Below are positions 21,786-31,326 of a DNA stretch of 64,000 nucleotides, one piece after another. The translations under genes and the position numbers were made by a program. The notes under the pieces are model-generated. The model was not told the origin of the DNA. It did not search any database and worked only from the letters and a program-made list of their open reading frames with translations. Position 1 is the stretch's first letter; the number at the start of each line of letters is the position of its first letter. Source of the DNA: Psychrobacter namhaensis (GTDB lineage Bacteria; Pseudomonadota; Gammaproteobacteria; Pseudomonadales; Moraxellaceae); the NCBI RefSeq assembly GCF_016107545.1, contig NZ_JABASS010000011.1:30383-94382 (forward strand), in the 5' to 3' direction.

Positions 21786-21805
21786 TTACCCACAAGTTAT
21801 CCACA
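21786..21805. promoter_or_regulatory. Tandem DnaA boxes between yidD and yidC
   Basis: TTACCCACA (21786-21794, one mismatch) and the consensus TTATCCACA (21797-21805) lie 11 bp apart in the same orientation, in the 210-bp gap before yidC. They lie about 1.3 kb outside the main origin cluster. Confidence 0.55.
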
Positions 21806-21962
21806 CTCTTGGTATCATTTGAGGTGGTTTTTTAGTAAAATGATGCACATTTTATGTAAATGACTGTCAATGCTGTTGTCATAGATTGGGGCAAACAGAG
21901 TGGGCGGTCATGACACATGCCCTAATTTTTCATTCCCTAATTTTTTAATCTAGGAAAGGTTT

Positions 21963-23645
21963 ATGCAAAAGATATTTCGGGTGATGATCATCATTGCGAT
22001 GCTAATCACCGCTTATCTGCTGATTTTGGCATGGCGAGACGATTATGCCGATGCGCCAGCTGTAGATGCGGTGCCAGAAACGACCACTTCAGTAGGTGCG
22101 GACATTCCTTCTACGACTGGTGCAGCAGGTGATATTCCGGTACAGACGCTGCCTGTTGATAACGGTACTGTGACTGCCACCCCTGCTAAAGACACAGGTC
22201 TTATCACGGTAACGACCGATCGCTATGATATAAAAATCAATCCAGAAGGCGGTGATATCGTTTATGCTGCGCTCAAGCAGTATGATGCGACGCTCGATAG
22301 CGATAAGCCTTTCGTATTGTTAGAAAATAATAGTAATCGTGTGTATGTAGCCCAGTCTGGTCTCATTGGTCCAAATGGTACTGATACCGCAGAAGGCCGC
22401 GCTAATTACAGTCATACTGCTAATAATTACGTCATGGAAGCGGGGCAGCAAACCTTATCAGTCCCGCTTACTTATAAAAAAGATGGTGTCACCATCACCA
22501 AGACGTTCACCTTTACAGAAAACAAATACCCCATTGATGTTAGCTATCAGATCCAAAACGCCTCTACAAACGCGTGGCAGGGTCAAATGTTTGCGCAGCT
22601 AAAACGCGACGATAGTAAAGATCCTGGTATGTCTGATAAAGGCGCGCTGAGTATGGCCACCTATTTGGGCGGCGCTTGGGGTACACCCGATGATCCTTAC
22701 AATAAGCTAAAGTTTGGCGATTTTAATGATGGTGAGTTAACCACAACCAGTGACAAAGGTTGGGTGGGAATCGTACAGCATTATTTTGTCTCTGCATGGA
22801 CGCCTAACAATTTCACGGGTAAGTTTTTTAGTCGCGAAACTGGCGATGATTACTTTATTGGATTTAACAGTCAGCCTGTCAATGTGGCACCAAATAAACA
22901 AGTGACGTTGGACGCCACCTTGTATGCTGGCCCAAAAGTACAATCTGAGCTAAAAGACGTCGCTGTAGGTCTCAATCAGACCGTGGATTATGGCCTGTTG
23001 TGGCCAATATCAAAAGTCTTGTTTGCTATCTTGGATGGCGTTCATAAGGTTGTTGGTAACTGGGGTTGGTCGATCATCATACTAACTATTTTGGTCAAAA
23101 TTGCCTTAATGTGGTTCTCTAATAAGAGTTACTACTCAATGGCGAAGATGCGAGCTATCGCCCCAAGACTAAAAGCTCTCAAAGAAGAGCATGGCGATGA
23201 CCGCATGAAAATGTCGCAAGAAATGATGGCCATCTATAAAGAAGAGAAAGTCAATCCGATGGCAGGCTGTTTGCCTATCTTGATGCAAATGCCGATCTTC
23301 TTAGCGCTGTATTGGGTGTTGGTTGAAAGTGTTGAGCTACGCCATGCGCCTTGGATCTTATGGATTCAGGATTTATCGGCGATGGATCCGTGGTTTATTT
23401 TGCCATTGCTAATGGGTGCATCGATGTTTGTACAGCAGCAGCTAAATCCGCAGCCAGCGGATCCGATGCAAGCGAAAGTAATGAAGTTCTTACCGATTAT
23501 CTTTACAGCGTTTATGCTATTCTTCCCAGCAGGTCTGGTACTGTACTGGACAGTGAATAACTTGTTTAGTATGACCCAACAATACATTGTTAATAGAAAG
23601 GTTGAAGAAGAGCAAAAACGTCGTACGGTTAAGGTACTCGATTAG
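21963..23645 (+). CDS. yidC: Membrane protein insertase YidC
   Basis: 560 residues. YidC inserts inner-membrane proteins, alone or with SecYEG. An N-terminal helix (residues 4-24) anchors a large periplasmic beta domain (about 70-340), then five C-terminal helices carry the family core, including MFSNKSYYSMAKMR-type and GCLPILMQMPIFLALYW segments. The linker after the first helix is rich in Ala/Thr/Pro. A good RBS (AGGAAAGG) precedes the ATG. Confidence 0.97.
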   Translation: MQKIFRVMIIIAMLITAYLLILAWRDDYADAPAVDAVPETTTSVGADIPSTTGAAGDIPVQTLPVDNGTVTATPAKDTGLITVTTDRYDIKINPEGGDIVYAALKQYDATLDSDKPFVLLENNSNRVYVAQSGLIGPNGTDTAEGRANYSHTANNYVMEAGQQTLSVPLTYKKDGVTITKTFTFTENKYPIDVSYQIQNASTNAWQGQMFAQLKRDDSKDPGMSDKGALSMATYLGGAWGTPDDPYNKLKFGDFNDGELTTTSDKGWVGIVQHYFVSAWTPNNFTGKFFSRETGDDYFIGFNSQPVNVAPNKQVTLDATLYAGPKVQSELKDVAVGLNQTVDYGLLWPISKVLFAILDGVHKVVGNWGWSIIILTILVKIALMWFSNKSYYSMAKMRAIAPRLKALKEEHGDDRMKMSQEMMAIYKEEKVNPMAGCLPILMQMPIFLALYWVLVESVELRHAPWILWIQDLSAMDPWFILPLLMGASMFVQQQLNPQPADPMQAKVMKFLPIIFTAFMLFFPAGLVLYWTVNNLFSMTQQYIVNRKVEEEQKRRTVKVLD

Positions 23646-23668
23646 TCATTAGTTAGCATTATAAAAGG

Positions 23669-23695
23669 AACCATCGCGTAAGCGGTGGTTTTTTT
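23669..23695 (+). terminator. yidC terminator
   Basis: The arms AACCATCGC and GCGGTGGTT with a 4-nt loop are followed by seven T's. Confidence 0.85.
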
Positions 23696-23835
23696 ATGCG
23701 TGACAGCTTTGCACAACGGTTAATGGCGCGCCAATATAAAGCCTAAAGTAAGATCAAAGTAGGGCGATTTAAAGTTTGCTTTGTCAGTCTGCGCTCAGCC
23801 GTCTATAATGGTGCTTTTAGCTATTGAGAGTTATT

Positions 23836-25287
23836 GTGGATTCTTTGGAGATGGCGTTGATTGCCCCTCATTCATCTGAAAATCCTAGCCCTTCTGGGTT
23901 GGCGACTATTGCTGCCATTGCCACACCACTTGGCCGTGGTGGCGTCGGCGTGATACGTCTGTCAGGCGCACGTGCTTATGCCATTGCCTGCATCCTAACT
24001 GGTAAGTCTGCCTTTACACCGAGAATGGCCAGTTTTTGTCGTTTTTATCAGGCAGATGGTACGGTCATTGATGAAGGGTTGGTACTGTACTTTAAAGGTC
24101 CGCACTCATTCACTGGCGAAAATGTGATTGAGCTACAGGGTCATGGCGGCATGATCTTGCAAAACCAGCTATTAGCCCGCGTTTTTGAATTGGGCGCAAA
24201 ACAAGCGAGCGCAGGCGAGTTTTCTTATCGGGCTTTTGATAATGATAAATTGGATCTGATCCAAGCAGAAGCCATTGCTGATGCGATTGACGCCACCAGT
24301 GCCGCCGCCGCTAGCAGTGCCATTCGTTCACTAAGCGGTGAGTTTTCCCAAAAAATCAATCAATTATTAGAACAACTGATTCATCTGCGCTTGCACGTTG
24401 AAGCGGCGATTGATTTTCCTGATGAAGAAGACGTGGACTTTTTGTCTGATGGGGTGATACAAAATAAGCTTGAGCAAACACAGGCCAAGATTCAACAAGT
24501 ACTAGCGACTGCCAAGCAAGGCCAGCTCTTACGGGATGGCATACATGTGGTGTTGGCAGGCAGACCCAATGCTGGGAAATCAAGCTTACTGAATCGTCTT
24601 GCAGGACAGGAGCGTGCGATCGTTACTAACGTAGCTGGCACCACTCGTGATACGCTACAAGAGACAGTGGTACTCAATGGTTTAACGCTACATTTAACCG
24701 ATACCGCAGGTCTACGCGAAACTGAGGATACGGTTGAGCGCATCGGTATTGAGCGTGCACGTACCGCTATCACTCAGGCTGATATGCTCCTGATGGTCTA
24801 CGATGTGACCCGAGATCTTGAAGAGGAGAGTACACCACTACAGCTTGCAGAGCAGCTATTTGGCGAACTCCCAGAGGCCAAACGCTTACTAATTATTGCA
24901 AATAAAAGTGATCTGTTAAGTGAGTCTAGTGATGAAAGTGCCACTGCTGTCTCGCAAATTGAGATAAAAAATCGAGGCTATGAACAAGTCAATGTTTCAT
25001 GTGAAACAGGCAGCGGCATCGATACCTTAGCCGACACCTTATGTGCTAAAGTGGGTTTTCATCCACCAGAGAATAGCTTGATTGCCCGTACGCGCCATCT
25101 AGATGCATTACGAAGAACAGCAGACTATTTAACAGAAGCACACGAGCAGCTCACTGTGTTTAAAGCAGGAGAGTTGGTGGCTGAAAGCTTGCGCCAAGCC
25201 CAGCTTAGTTTGGGCGAGATTACGGGTGAGTTTAGTGCGGATGATTTGTTAGGTAAAATATTTGGCAGCTTTTGTATTGGTAAATAA
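23836..25287 (+). CDS. mnmE: tRNA uridine-5-carboxymethylaminomethyl GTPase MnmE
   Basis: 483 residues from the GTG at 23836 (GAGAG five bases upstream); the ATG at 23851 is an alternative. MnmE works with MnmG to modify U34 of tRNAs. The N-terminal folate-binding domain (DTIAAIATPLGRGGVGVIRLSG-type start) is followed by a helical domain interrupted by a G domain: G1 GRPNAGKSSL, G3 DTAGLRET, G4 NKSD. The C-terminus ends in FGSFCIGK, the CIGK motif with the functional Cys. mnmG is not adjacent. A parS-like site lies within the G domain. Confidence 0.96.
   Translation: MDSLEMALIAPHSSENPSPSGLATIAAIATPLGRGGVGVIRLSGARAYAIACILTGKSAFTPRMASFCRFYQADGTVIDEGLVLYFKGPHSFTGENVIELQGHGGMILQNQLLARVFELGAKQASAGEFSYRAFDNDKLDLIQAEAIADAIDATSAAAASSAIRSLSGEFSQKINQLLEQLIHLRLHVEAAIDFPDEEDVDFLSDGVIQNKLEQTQAKIQQVLATAKQGQLLRDGIHVVLAGRPNAGKSSLLNRLAGQERAIVTNVAGTTRDTLQETVVLNGLTLHLTDTAGLRETEDTVERIGIERARTAITQADMLLMVYDVTRDLEEESTPLQLAEQLFGELPEAKRLLIIANKSDLLSESSDESATAVSQIEIKNRGYEQVNVSCETGSGIDTLADTLCAKVGFHPPENSLIARTRHLDALRRTADYLTEAHEQLTVFKAGELVAESLRQAQLSLGEITGEFSADDLLGKIFGSFCIGK
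24993..25008. promoter_or_regulatory. parS-like site 5 (inside mnmE)
   Basis: TGTTTCATGTGAAACA is the same one-base variant as site 4. It encodes VSCET in the late part of the G domain, which fits the normal family sequence there. Confidence 0.5.
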
Positions 25288-25377
25288 TCCATAAGCGTGG
25301 TGTTTTAACCGCCTGATATCACCGATCATGCTTTGAATGGCTACTTTTATTTTTAATATTATCATAAGGAAAAAGTC

Positions 25378-25836
25378 ATGCACTGTCCGTATTGTAATGC
25401 GTCAGACACGAAGGTGATTGACTCGCGCCTTGCAGCGGAAGGTGCCCAAGTACGCCGCCGCCGCTCATGTAATAGTTGCCAAGAGCGTTTTACTACCTTT
25501 GAGATGGTAGAGGTGGTGATGCCTAGAATTATCAAATCGAGCGGCAAAATTGAGCCTTATGACAATGAAAAATTGCGTCGCTCTATTTTATTACCCCTGC
25601 AAAAACGCCCTATCACCATTGATGAGCAAGAAGCGATGATTAGCCGTGTGGAAAAACGCGTCAGACAGATGGGGGAGCGCGAAGTCAGTAGTAAAGTTTT
25701 GGGTGAGATTATCATGAGTGAGCTCAAAGCGTTGGACGATGTCGCCTACGTCCGCTTTGCCAGTGTTTATCGAGATTTCCAAGACATAGATGCTTTTCAT
25801 CAAGAAATTGCCAATATTCGACCCAATGAAAAATAA
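25378..25836 (+). CDS. nrdR: Transcriptional repressor NrdR
   Basis: 152 residues, standard length. NrdR represses ribonucleotide reductase genes in response to ATP/dATP. The N-terminal zinc ribbon has CPYC at 3-6 and CNSC at 31-34, followed by an ATP-cone domain ([23 protein letters not shown]). RBS AAGGA upstream. It precedes ribD with a 111-bp gap, the usual nrdR-ribD neighbourhood in gammaproteobacteria. Confidence 0.97.
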   Translation: MHCPYCNASDTKVIDSRLAAEGAQVRRRRSCNSCQERFTTFEMVEVVMPRIIKSSGKIEPYDNEKLRRSILLPLQKRPITIDEQEAMISRVEKRVRQMGEREVSSKVLGEIIMSELKALDDVAYVRFASVYRDFQDIDAFHQEIANIRPNEK

Positions 25837-25947
25837 TAAATAGTTGAGAAATCGCTCACTCCTTAGTTACCTCTCAGTCTTAGTATTTTCAATTTAATAG
25901 ATACGCTTTTACACCGTGACTATCCAACTCTGATTAAGTATCCCTTT

Positions 25948-27003
25948 ATGTCAACCCATCACCACTCGCAAGATGCACAAGACCGTTATTTTATGATGCT
26001 GGCTATCGAACAAGCCAAGCACGGTTTGTATACCACCCGACCGAATCCGGCAGTCGGTTGTGTGATCGTCCACGCGGGTGAAGTGGTCGGACAAGGGTTT
26101 CACCCTAAAGCAGGTGAGCCGCATGCAGAAGTGTTTGCGCTCAAAGAGGCAGATGCGCGCGCAGTCGGTGCCACTGCGTATGTAACCCTAGAGCCCTGTA
26201 GTCACACAGGACGCACGCCGCCCTGCGCACTTGCCCTTATTAACGCTGGTGTGAAACGAGTTGCGATAGCAGGTCTTGATCCCAATCCACAAGTGGCGGG
26301 GCGCGGTGTAAGGCTACTAGAACAGGCAGGTATTGAGGTCAAGGTGGGGGTGTTGACCGCGCAAGCAGAAGCGCTAAATCGTGGGTTTTTAAAGGCGATG
26401 CGTACGCAAATGCCCTACGTGCGCCTCAAAATTGCCACCAGCCTTGATGGCCGTACCGCGATGGCATCGGGAGAGTCAAAATGGATCACGTCTACAGCAG
26501 CTCGCGACGATGTACAAAAACTACGCGCACAAAGTGGCGTGATTATCACAGGCAGTGAAACAGTTATTGCTGATGATCCACAATTGAATGTACGCTCTAA
26601 CCAACTAGCTGTGTCACCTGAGCAAGTGCCTGCGCCTATGGTCGTCGTGCTTGATAGGCGTCAACGTCTAGACTACGATCCGCACGCTAATTATCAACTA
26701 TGTCGTCGTCCAGAGACGCTTTACTGGCGCAATGATGACCTGCCTTCGTTGTTAAAAACGTTAGTCAGTGAGCATCAATGTTATGACGTACTGATAGAAG
26801 CTGGTGCAAGCGTGGCAGGCAGCTTTTTAAGTCAACAACTGGTCGATGAATTGGTCGTCTATCAAGCGCCTTGCTTATTGGGCGCTAAAGCACGGGCAAT
26901 GGTTGAGTTTAATCCGCTGTCTCTGGCGCAGCAGTTGCGTTTTGATATTTATCAGCATGAACAGATTGGTGTTGACCTTAAACTAACGCTATTACCTTTA
27001 TAA
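25948..27003 (+). CDS. ribD: Riboflavin biosynthesis deaminase/reductase RibD
   Basis: 351 residues. This bifunctional enzyme performs the second and third steps of riboflavin synthesis from GTP. The N-terminal deaminase domain shows the zinc-binding HAEV and PCSHTGRTPPC motifs; the C-terminal NADPH reductase domain begins near VRLKIATSLDGRTAM and includes WITS. The RBS is weak. The next gene, ribE, is 430 bp away across a DnaA-box cluster. No FMN riboswitch is visible upstream. Confidence 0.96.
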   Translation: MSTHHHSQDAQDRYFMMLAIEQAKHGLYTTRPNPAVGCVIVHAGEVVGQGFHPKAGEPHAEVFALKEADARAVGATAYVTLEPCSHTGRTPPCALALINAGVKRVAIAGLDPNPQVAGRGVRLLEQAGIEVKVGVLTAQAEALNRGFLKAMRTQMPYVRLKIATSLDGRTAMASGESKWITSTAARDDVQKLRAQSGVIITGSETVIADDPQLNVRSNQLAVSPEQVPAPMVVVLDRRQRLDYDPHANYQLCRRPETLYWRNDDLPSLLKTLVSEHQCYDVLIEAGASVAGSFLSQQLVDELVVYQAPCLLGAKARAMVEFNPLSLAQQLRFDIYQHEQIGVDLKLTLLPL

Positions 27004-27083
27004 AACGTGTTATTTATAAACAGTTTATCCGCAACCTGTGATTAAAGTGGGATAAGTGTGGATAACGTGTCTCCTAAACGTAA

Positions 27084-27099
27084 GGTTTCACATGAAACT
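27084..27099. promoter_or_regulatory. parS-like site 6
   Basis: The core GTTTCACATGAAAC (27085-27098) is the reverse complement of the CATGTG variant seen at sites 4 and 5. It is intergenic and overlaps the edge of a DnaA box at 27099. Confidence 0.5.
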
Positions 27100-27110
27100 G
27101 TGTATAACTT

Positions 27111-27126
27111 CGTTTCACATGAAACA
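27111..27126. promoter_or_regulatory. parS-like site 7
   Basis: CGTTTCACATGAAACA, the same variant and orientation as site 6, 27 bp further on. The pair is intergenic, so no coding constraint explains it. Confidence 0.55.
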
Positions 27127-27432
27127 GTAAAGACGTATTTTTATCTGATTTTCTTTATAATACTATATATATCAATGACTTACATTCAAGCTCACTATTT
27201 CTTAGATTTGATCTAAAATTCAGGTTTGCTGTGGATAACTCTATGTTTGGAGGGGTGTTTAAAGGAATCAGGTGTGGTTTCTCTTTACTTATCCACAAGT
27301 TATCCCCGAAAGGCTTGAAATAAGCGCAGGTTTCACCATCAATTTTAGTTAAGTTAGGCAACTGCTGGCAAAAAATTAAGACGTTGAAATACATTGTTGA
27401 TCACGTCTACCCAATAATGAGATGAGGTTTAT

Positions 27433-28107
27433 ATGTTTACTGGAATTATAGAAAGTGTTGGAAAAGTTAAATCCATGCAACCAACAGGTGGCGATATACG
27501 TTTGATAATAGAGTCCGATGAGTTAGATTTCAGTGATGTCAAACTGGGGGACTCTATTGCCTCAAATGGCATTTGTCTAACGGTGGTAGATTTTGGGAGC
27601 AATCATTACTCCGTGGATGTTTCACGTGAAACGATTGTCCGTACCGCACTAGGAACTCTAAAAGCAGGCCATATTGTCAATTTGGAAAAAGCGATGCTGC
27701 CAACCACGCGTTTTGGCGGTCATATCGTTGCAGGTCACGTAGATGGCGTAGGCGTTGTTAGTAAGCTGCAACAGGACGCGCGCTCTATCTACATTGAGAT
27801 TGAGATACCCCAAGAGCTTGCGCATTATACAGCGACTAAAGGGTCTATTACGGTCGATGGTATTAGTTTAACGACCAACCTGGTACAGGATAATATTGTC
27901 TCTTTAAACATCATTCCTCATACTGCCCAAGTGACCAATATTGCCAAGCATTGGCTGGTTGGTAGTAAGGTCAATATTGAGGTAGATATCGTTGCTCGCT
28001 ACTTAGAGCGTCTGATAAATAAATCGCAAGCCAGTGCTATGGCTGCCCCCAGTCCGCAAAGTCAAATCACAGAAGCCTTCTTGGCAGATAATGGCTTTAT
28101 GAAGTGA
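27433..28107 (+). CDS. ribE: Riboflavin synthase, alpha subunit
   Basis: 224 residues (also called RibC). It dismutates two lumazines to give riboflavin. The two-fold repeat of the lumazine-binding barrel is visible: MFTGIIESVGKV and SIASNGICLTV in the first half, GHIVAGHVDGVG and GSITVDGISLT in the second. The first repeat contains VDVSRET, where a perfect parS core is embedded. The C-terminal tail beyond residue 200 is hydrophilic and a little longer than usual. Confidence 0.96.
   Translation: MFTGIIESVGKVKSMQPTGGDIRLIIESDELDFSDVKLGDSIASNGICLTVVDFGSNHYSVDVSRETIVRTALGTLKAGHIVNLEKAMLPTTRFGGHIVAGHVDGVGVVSKLQQDARSIYIEIEIPQELAHYTATKGSITVDGISLTTNLVQDNIVSLNIIPHTAQVTNIAKHWLVGSKVNIEVDIVARYLERLINKSQASAMAAPSPQSQITEAFLADNGFMK
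27618..27633. promoter_or_regulatory. parS site 8 (inside ribE)
   Basis: TGTTTCACGTGAAACG has a perfect 14-bp core (27619-27632). It encodes VSRET, which agrees with the family's conserved sequence at this position. Confidence 0.75.
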
Positions 28108-28199
28108 TGTTTAAAAGAGCATAAGTAGCTATAAAGTCATTAGGAAGGTGATGACCAAAGGTAGCACACATATAGACAGGCAGTAGGTTTTACAGGCTT

Positions 28200-31049
28200 T
28201 TATGAGGGTTTTATAAGGCGCTGTAAAACCGCCTCTAACGCTTCTTTATTGATAGGTTTGGATAAAAACTCGTCCATTCCTACTAGCATACAAGCCTCGC
28301 GATCCTCGCTGGTGTTGTTTGCCGTCAGTGCGACGATAGGAATGGCATCACCTTGCGCGCGGATAGCCTGAGTAGCCTGTAGCCCGTCCATCACTGGCAT
28401 ACGACAGTCCATTAAAATCAGCGAGATATCTTGTCGCTGTTCTTGTAATTTATCTAACGCTTGATGCCCATCTTCTGCGATTACACTACGATAACCAAGC
28501 TTGCTTAGTATTTTGCAGGTTATTTTTTGATTGGTTGGACTGTCTTCTACCACTAAGACCAATGGAGATGGGGCTTCACTGGCGAGTTTATTTGCTTCTT
28601 TTGCTAAATGCCTACCGTTATTTCTAAAGCTTGCTGTCTGGATAAGTTTTTTTCTTGCTGGTAACGTCAAGCGCAGCAACTCAGATAGCAGTAAATTAGC
28701 ATCCAATGGCTTGGTCAAAAACCCATCATATTTATCTAATAACACAGAGGGTATACGGCGCTCAGGTTTGATACTAAACAGTATCTTTGGTAGTGATGAA
28801 TGAGCGAGTAGTTTGTCTAACGCTTGCTGTCTCTCATGGTTCGTAAACACTTGATTTTCTGGTTTTAACTCTTTCATTTCTGAATGACTCAAATCTCCAT
28901 TCTTTGACAATAAAGGACTGGATAACGCAAAAGTAACGGCGTCATAATATTCATAATCGAGCAGCAACACAGGAGCGAGTGTCTGCTCGACCTGTACTAA
29001 TTGGCTTGCCAGCTGCTGTACAGTGGCCAAATCTACAGAAGTGTAAATGGTCGTCGATATCGATAAATACTCACACAAGTGTTGCAAATGTTTGGCAACC
29101 AATGCTTGGTTCACGACTGCGATCAGATGGATATGAGTTAAATGCTGACTACGATGATACACCGGTTGATAGTTTGGATGGCGACAAGGTAGGTACAGAT
29201 TAAAAGTGCTTCCGTTACCGATAGTGCTTTGCAGTTCAATAAAACCGCCTAATAACTGCGCAAAACTATTGGCATTATTTAAACCAATGCCTGTCGCATC
29301 GATATTTTGCGCCATTTTACTATGAGTTTGACGATTACTTTGATGCACGTCAGTTCGTAGCTGGTTTTGTTTGTCGATAGCGATGCCACCACCTGTGTCT
29401 TTTATACTAAAACGTACCCAGTGAGATGACTGACTTACCCTCATGTTTTTGTTGGTAGGGAGCAAGTAATCGCTATTTATTTGTGTGATTTGTTCATGGG
29501 TGACGCGATCGATAGTGAGCGCGATATAGCCCAAGATTGTAAATTTTGAGGCATTGTTTAACAGGTTTAAAAGTATTTGGCGTAGACGCACCGCGTCAGT
29601 GTCAATACAACGTGGACAATCGGGCGCAAAAAAATAGATCAACTCTAGCCCTTGCTGCCTTATATCGTCTAAGATCAAATCATTAACGCCTCGACTAAGT
29701 TTGTAAATATCGACAGGCTCACTACTAAGGCGAGCTTTTCTTACCTCTACCTCGCCGATATCTAGCGTGTCATTGAGGGTCGTCAACATACTTTGACTGC
29801 TTTTGATCAGTGTTTTTAGTATGTCGTGCTGCTTGTAAGATAAGGTTTTAGGGTTGATCGGTTCTAGGGTGTCGATCATGGTCTCTAATGGTACCCGTAG
29901 CTGATAACCGACAAGCGATCGGAGCGTTGCTAACTCATCAAGTTTTTGCTGTAGCTTTTGGTTTTGCTGCTGTAGTTGCGCGATTTGCGTGGTGAACTCG
30001 TTGATATTATTGAGAATGACAGTAAAGTTGTGAACTTGTCCATGTTCACCAAACCATGGGGTGATATGGAGCTGGTATATCTGCTGATTTTCTAGGCTGT
30101 AGACGGTTAAGGTGCGAGTGATACGCAAGTTGGATAAGGTTTGTAACAGGAGCTGTGTAAACTCATCTTTACCAGCAAAAAAATCCGTTAACTCATAGCT
30201 TTCATCCTGTTGCGATGAGGAGTCGAAGAGCTGCTCAAAGCGTTGATTAAAAAAGCTGATTTGGCCATGGCGCATAATCATTAGCATCGGTAATGGCGCT
30301 TGTTCAACCAAGCGCTCAAGACGGTGTGTTAGGGTTCTAATACGGTGGTAATCACTGTGCAATTGATAGCTGACACGGCTGAGGGCGTGGCCTAAACGCA
30401 AAAACTCAGTCGCCGATTTTTTGGGCGAAAACGGGGGCGGCGTATAAGCGTCCTTTGCATGACCACTCAAATTATCACTATAAGCGAGCAGCTGGTTCCA
30501 ACTGTTTTGACGACTGAGTATGTACAATAAAGCGGTAATCAAAAATATGATCGCTATCATTAACGGTAGCCAGTAGTGATAAGATATCCAGTCGATAGCA
30601 AAAGGCTCGTGGCGCAATATAAGATAAATTTGATGACCACTTTTAAGCTTAATAGTGCCTGTAACGTTGTTGTTATTGAGCGTGTGCGCACTATAGCTAC
30701 CGCTGTTAGCGGAAGATGGGGTAATGGTGGGAAAGGTCACGGTCGCAAAAGCCGGCTCACCAGGGCGAGCATGACGATGAATATAAGTCTGTCCAGATGG
30801 CGTTATAAAAATCAGCTGATAGCTAGTGTCCTTAAAAGCAGGGTTATCTAGAATTTCTTTAATATCACGATTTAACAGCTCGTCACCGCTCGTGACTTTA
30901 TGTTGTAATAAATAAAAGGTGTCGACACTGTGTTGTTCGCCATGCTTTTTTATTCCATAGAACATGTTGAAATAATACAGTCCTAACATGACCAGTAACG
31001 TCATTGCATAAAACGTGAGTAAGCGCTGTAAGGACTGAAACTGTTGCAT
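28200..31049 (-). CDS. Hybrid sensor kinase/response regulator with missing phosphoacceptor His
   Basis: 949 residues. Two membrane helices (about 10-31 and 158-178) flank a periplasmic sensor of about 125 residues. A PAS-like region (about 245-350) and a Gln-rich coiled coil (352-374) follow. In the DHp helix the H-box reads GYQLRVPLE, with Tyr382 (codon TAT at 29904-29906) where kinases have His. The ATPase domain looks intact: N-box LLNNASKFT (496-504), DTGGGI (551-556), GIGL (587-590). A degenerate receiver (about 638-795) precedes a complete one with Asp881 in LMDCRMPVMDG and Lys931. No HPt domain is present. The layout recalls GacS/BarA, but this is either a pseudokinase or a divergent one. 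Confidence 0.85.
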   Translation of the reverse strand: MQQFQSLQRLLTFYAMTLLVMLGLYYFNMFYGIKKHGEQHSVDTFYLLQHKVTSGDELLNRDIKEILDNPAFKDTSYQLIFITPSGQTYIHRHARPGEPAFATVTFPTITPSSANSGSYSAHTLNNNNVTGTIKLKSGHQIYLILRHEPFAIDWISYHYWLPLMIAIIFLITALLYILSRQNSWNQLLAYSDNLSGHAKDAYTPPPFSPKKSATEFLRLGHALSRVSYQLHSDYHRIRTLTHRLERLVEQAPLPMLMIMRHGQISFFNQRFEQLFDSSSQQDESYELTDFFAGKDEFTQLLLQTLSNLRITRTLTVYSLENQQIYQLHITPWFGEHGQVHNFTVILNNINEFTTQIAQLQQQNQKLQQKLDELATLRSLVGYQLRVPLETMIDTLEPINPKTLSYKQHDILKTLIKSSQSMLTTLNDTLDIGEVEVRKARLSSEPVDIYKLSRGVNDLILDDIRQQGLELIYFFAPDCPRCIDTDAVRLRQILLNLLNNASKFTILGYIALTIDRVTHEQITQINSDYLLPTNKNMRVSQSSHWVRFSIKDTGGGIAIDKQNQLRTDVHQSNRQTHSKMAQNIDATGIGLNNANSFAQLLGGFIELQSTIGNGSTFNLYLPCRHPNYQPVYHRSQHLTHIHLIAVVNQALVAKHLQHLCEYLSISTTIYTSVDLATVQQLASQLVQVEQTLAPVLLLDYEYYDAVTFALSSPLLSKNGDLSHSEMKELKPENQVFTNHERQQALDKLLAHSSLPKILFSIKPERRIPSVLLDKYDGFLTKPLDANLLLSELLRLTLPARKKLIQTASFRNNGRHLAKEANKLASEAPSPLVLVVEDSPTNQKITCKILSKLGYRSVIAEDGHQALDKLQEQRQDISLILMDCRMPVMDGLQATQAIRAQGDAIPIVALTANNTSEDREACMLVGMDEFLSKPINKEALEAVLQRLIKPS

Positions 31050-31326
31050 GAAAGCGTGGTCCTATGTTGACTTGAGTAAACGTGGCAGTTTTATAACAAT
31101 TTTGGCAAAGTCGTGGATTTGCATAAGCCATTCTGGTGTTTTATTAGAGGTAGAGCGCTGCTTAATAAAGTACTGTTTTATAAGCATACCTACATAAAAG
31201 AGTACTTTGCTTGTTTTTTATTATAAAGATAAACAGCATCATTAGTAACGTCCGATTGCCACTGTTACAATCATGGCACAACATGGCAAACTCACCTATA
31301 ATGGGCAAATCGACCCTATATAATGC

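Larger units (their letters stand above)
27004..27432. other. Second DnaA-box cluster in the ribD-ribE gap
   Basis: Consensus DnaA boxes lie at 27057-27065, 27099-27107 (TGTGTATAA form), 27230-27238 and 27289-27297, with near-consensus copies at 27025-27033 and 27300-27308. Two parS-like sites are interleaved (27084-27099 and 27111-27126), and 27130-27220 is AT-rich. No convincing protein gene or FMN riboswitch is present. The density equals that of oriC itself. Confidence 0.75.

Noticed and set aside
27155..27394. A 79-codon minus-strand open frame in the ribD-ribE gap
   Set aside because: It runs across DnaA boxes, has no RBS, and its product has no recognisable family features.
27001..27432. 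FMN riboswitch upstream of ribE
   Set aside because: The conserved RFN core motifs are not present and the gap is explained by DnaA and ParB-type sites.
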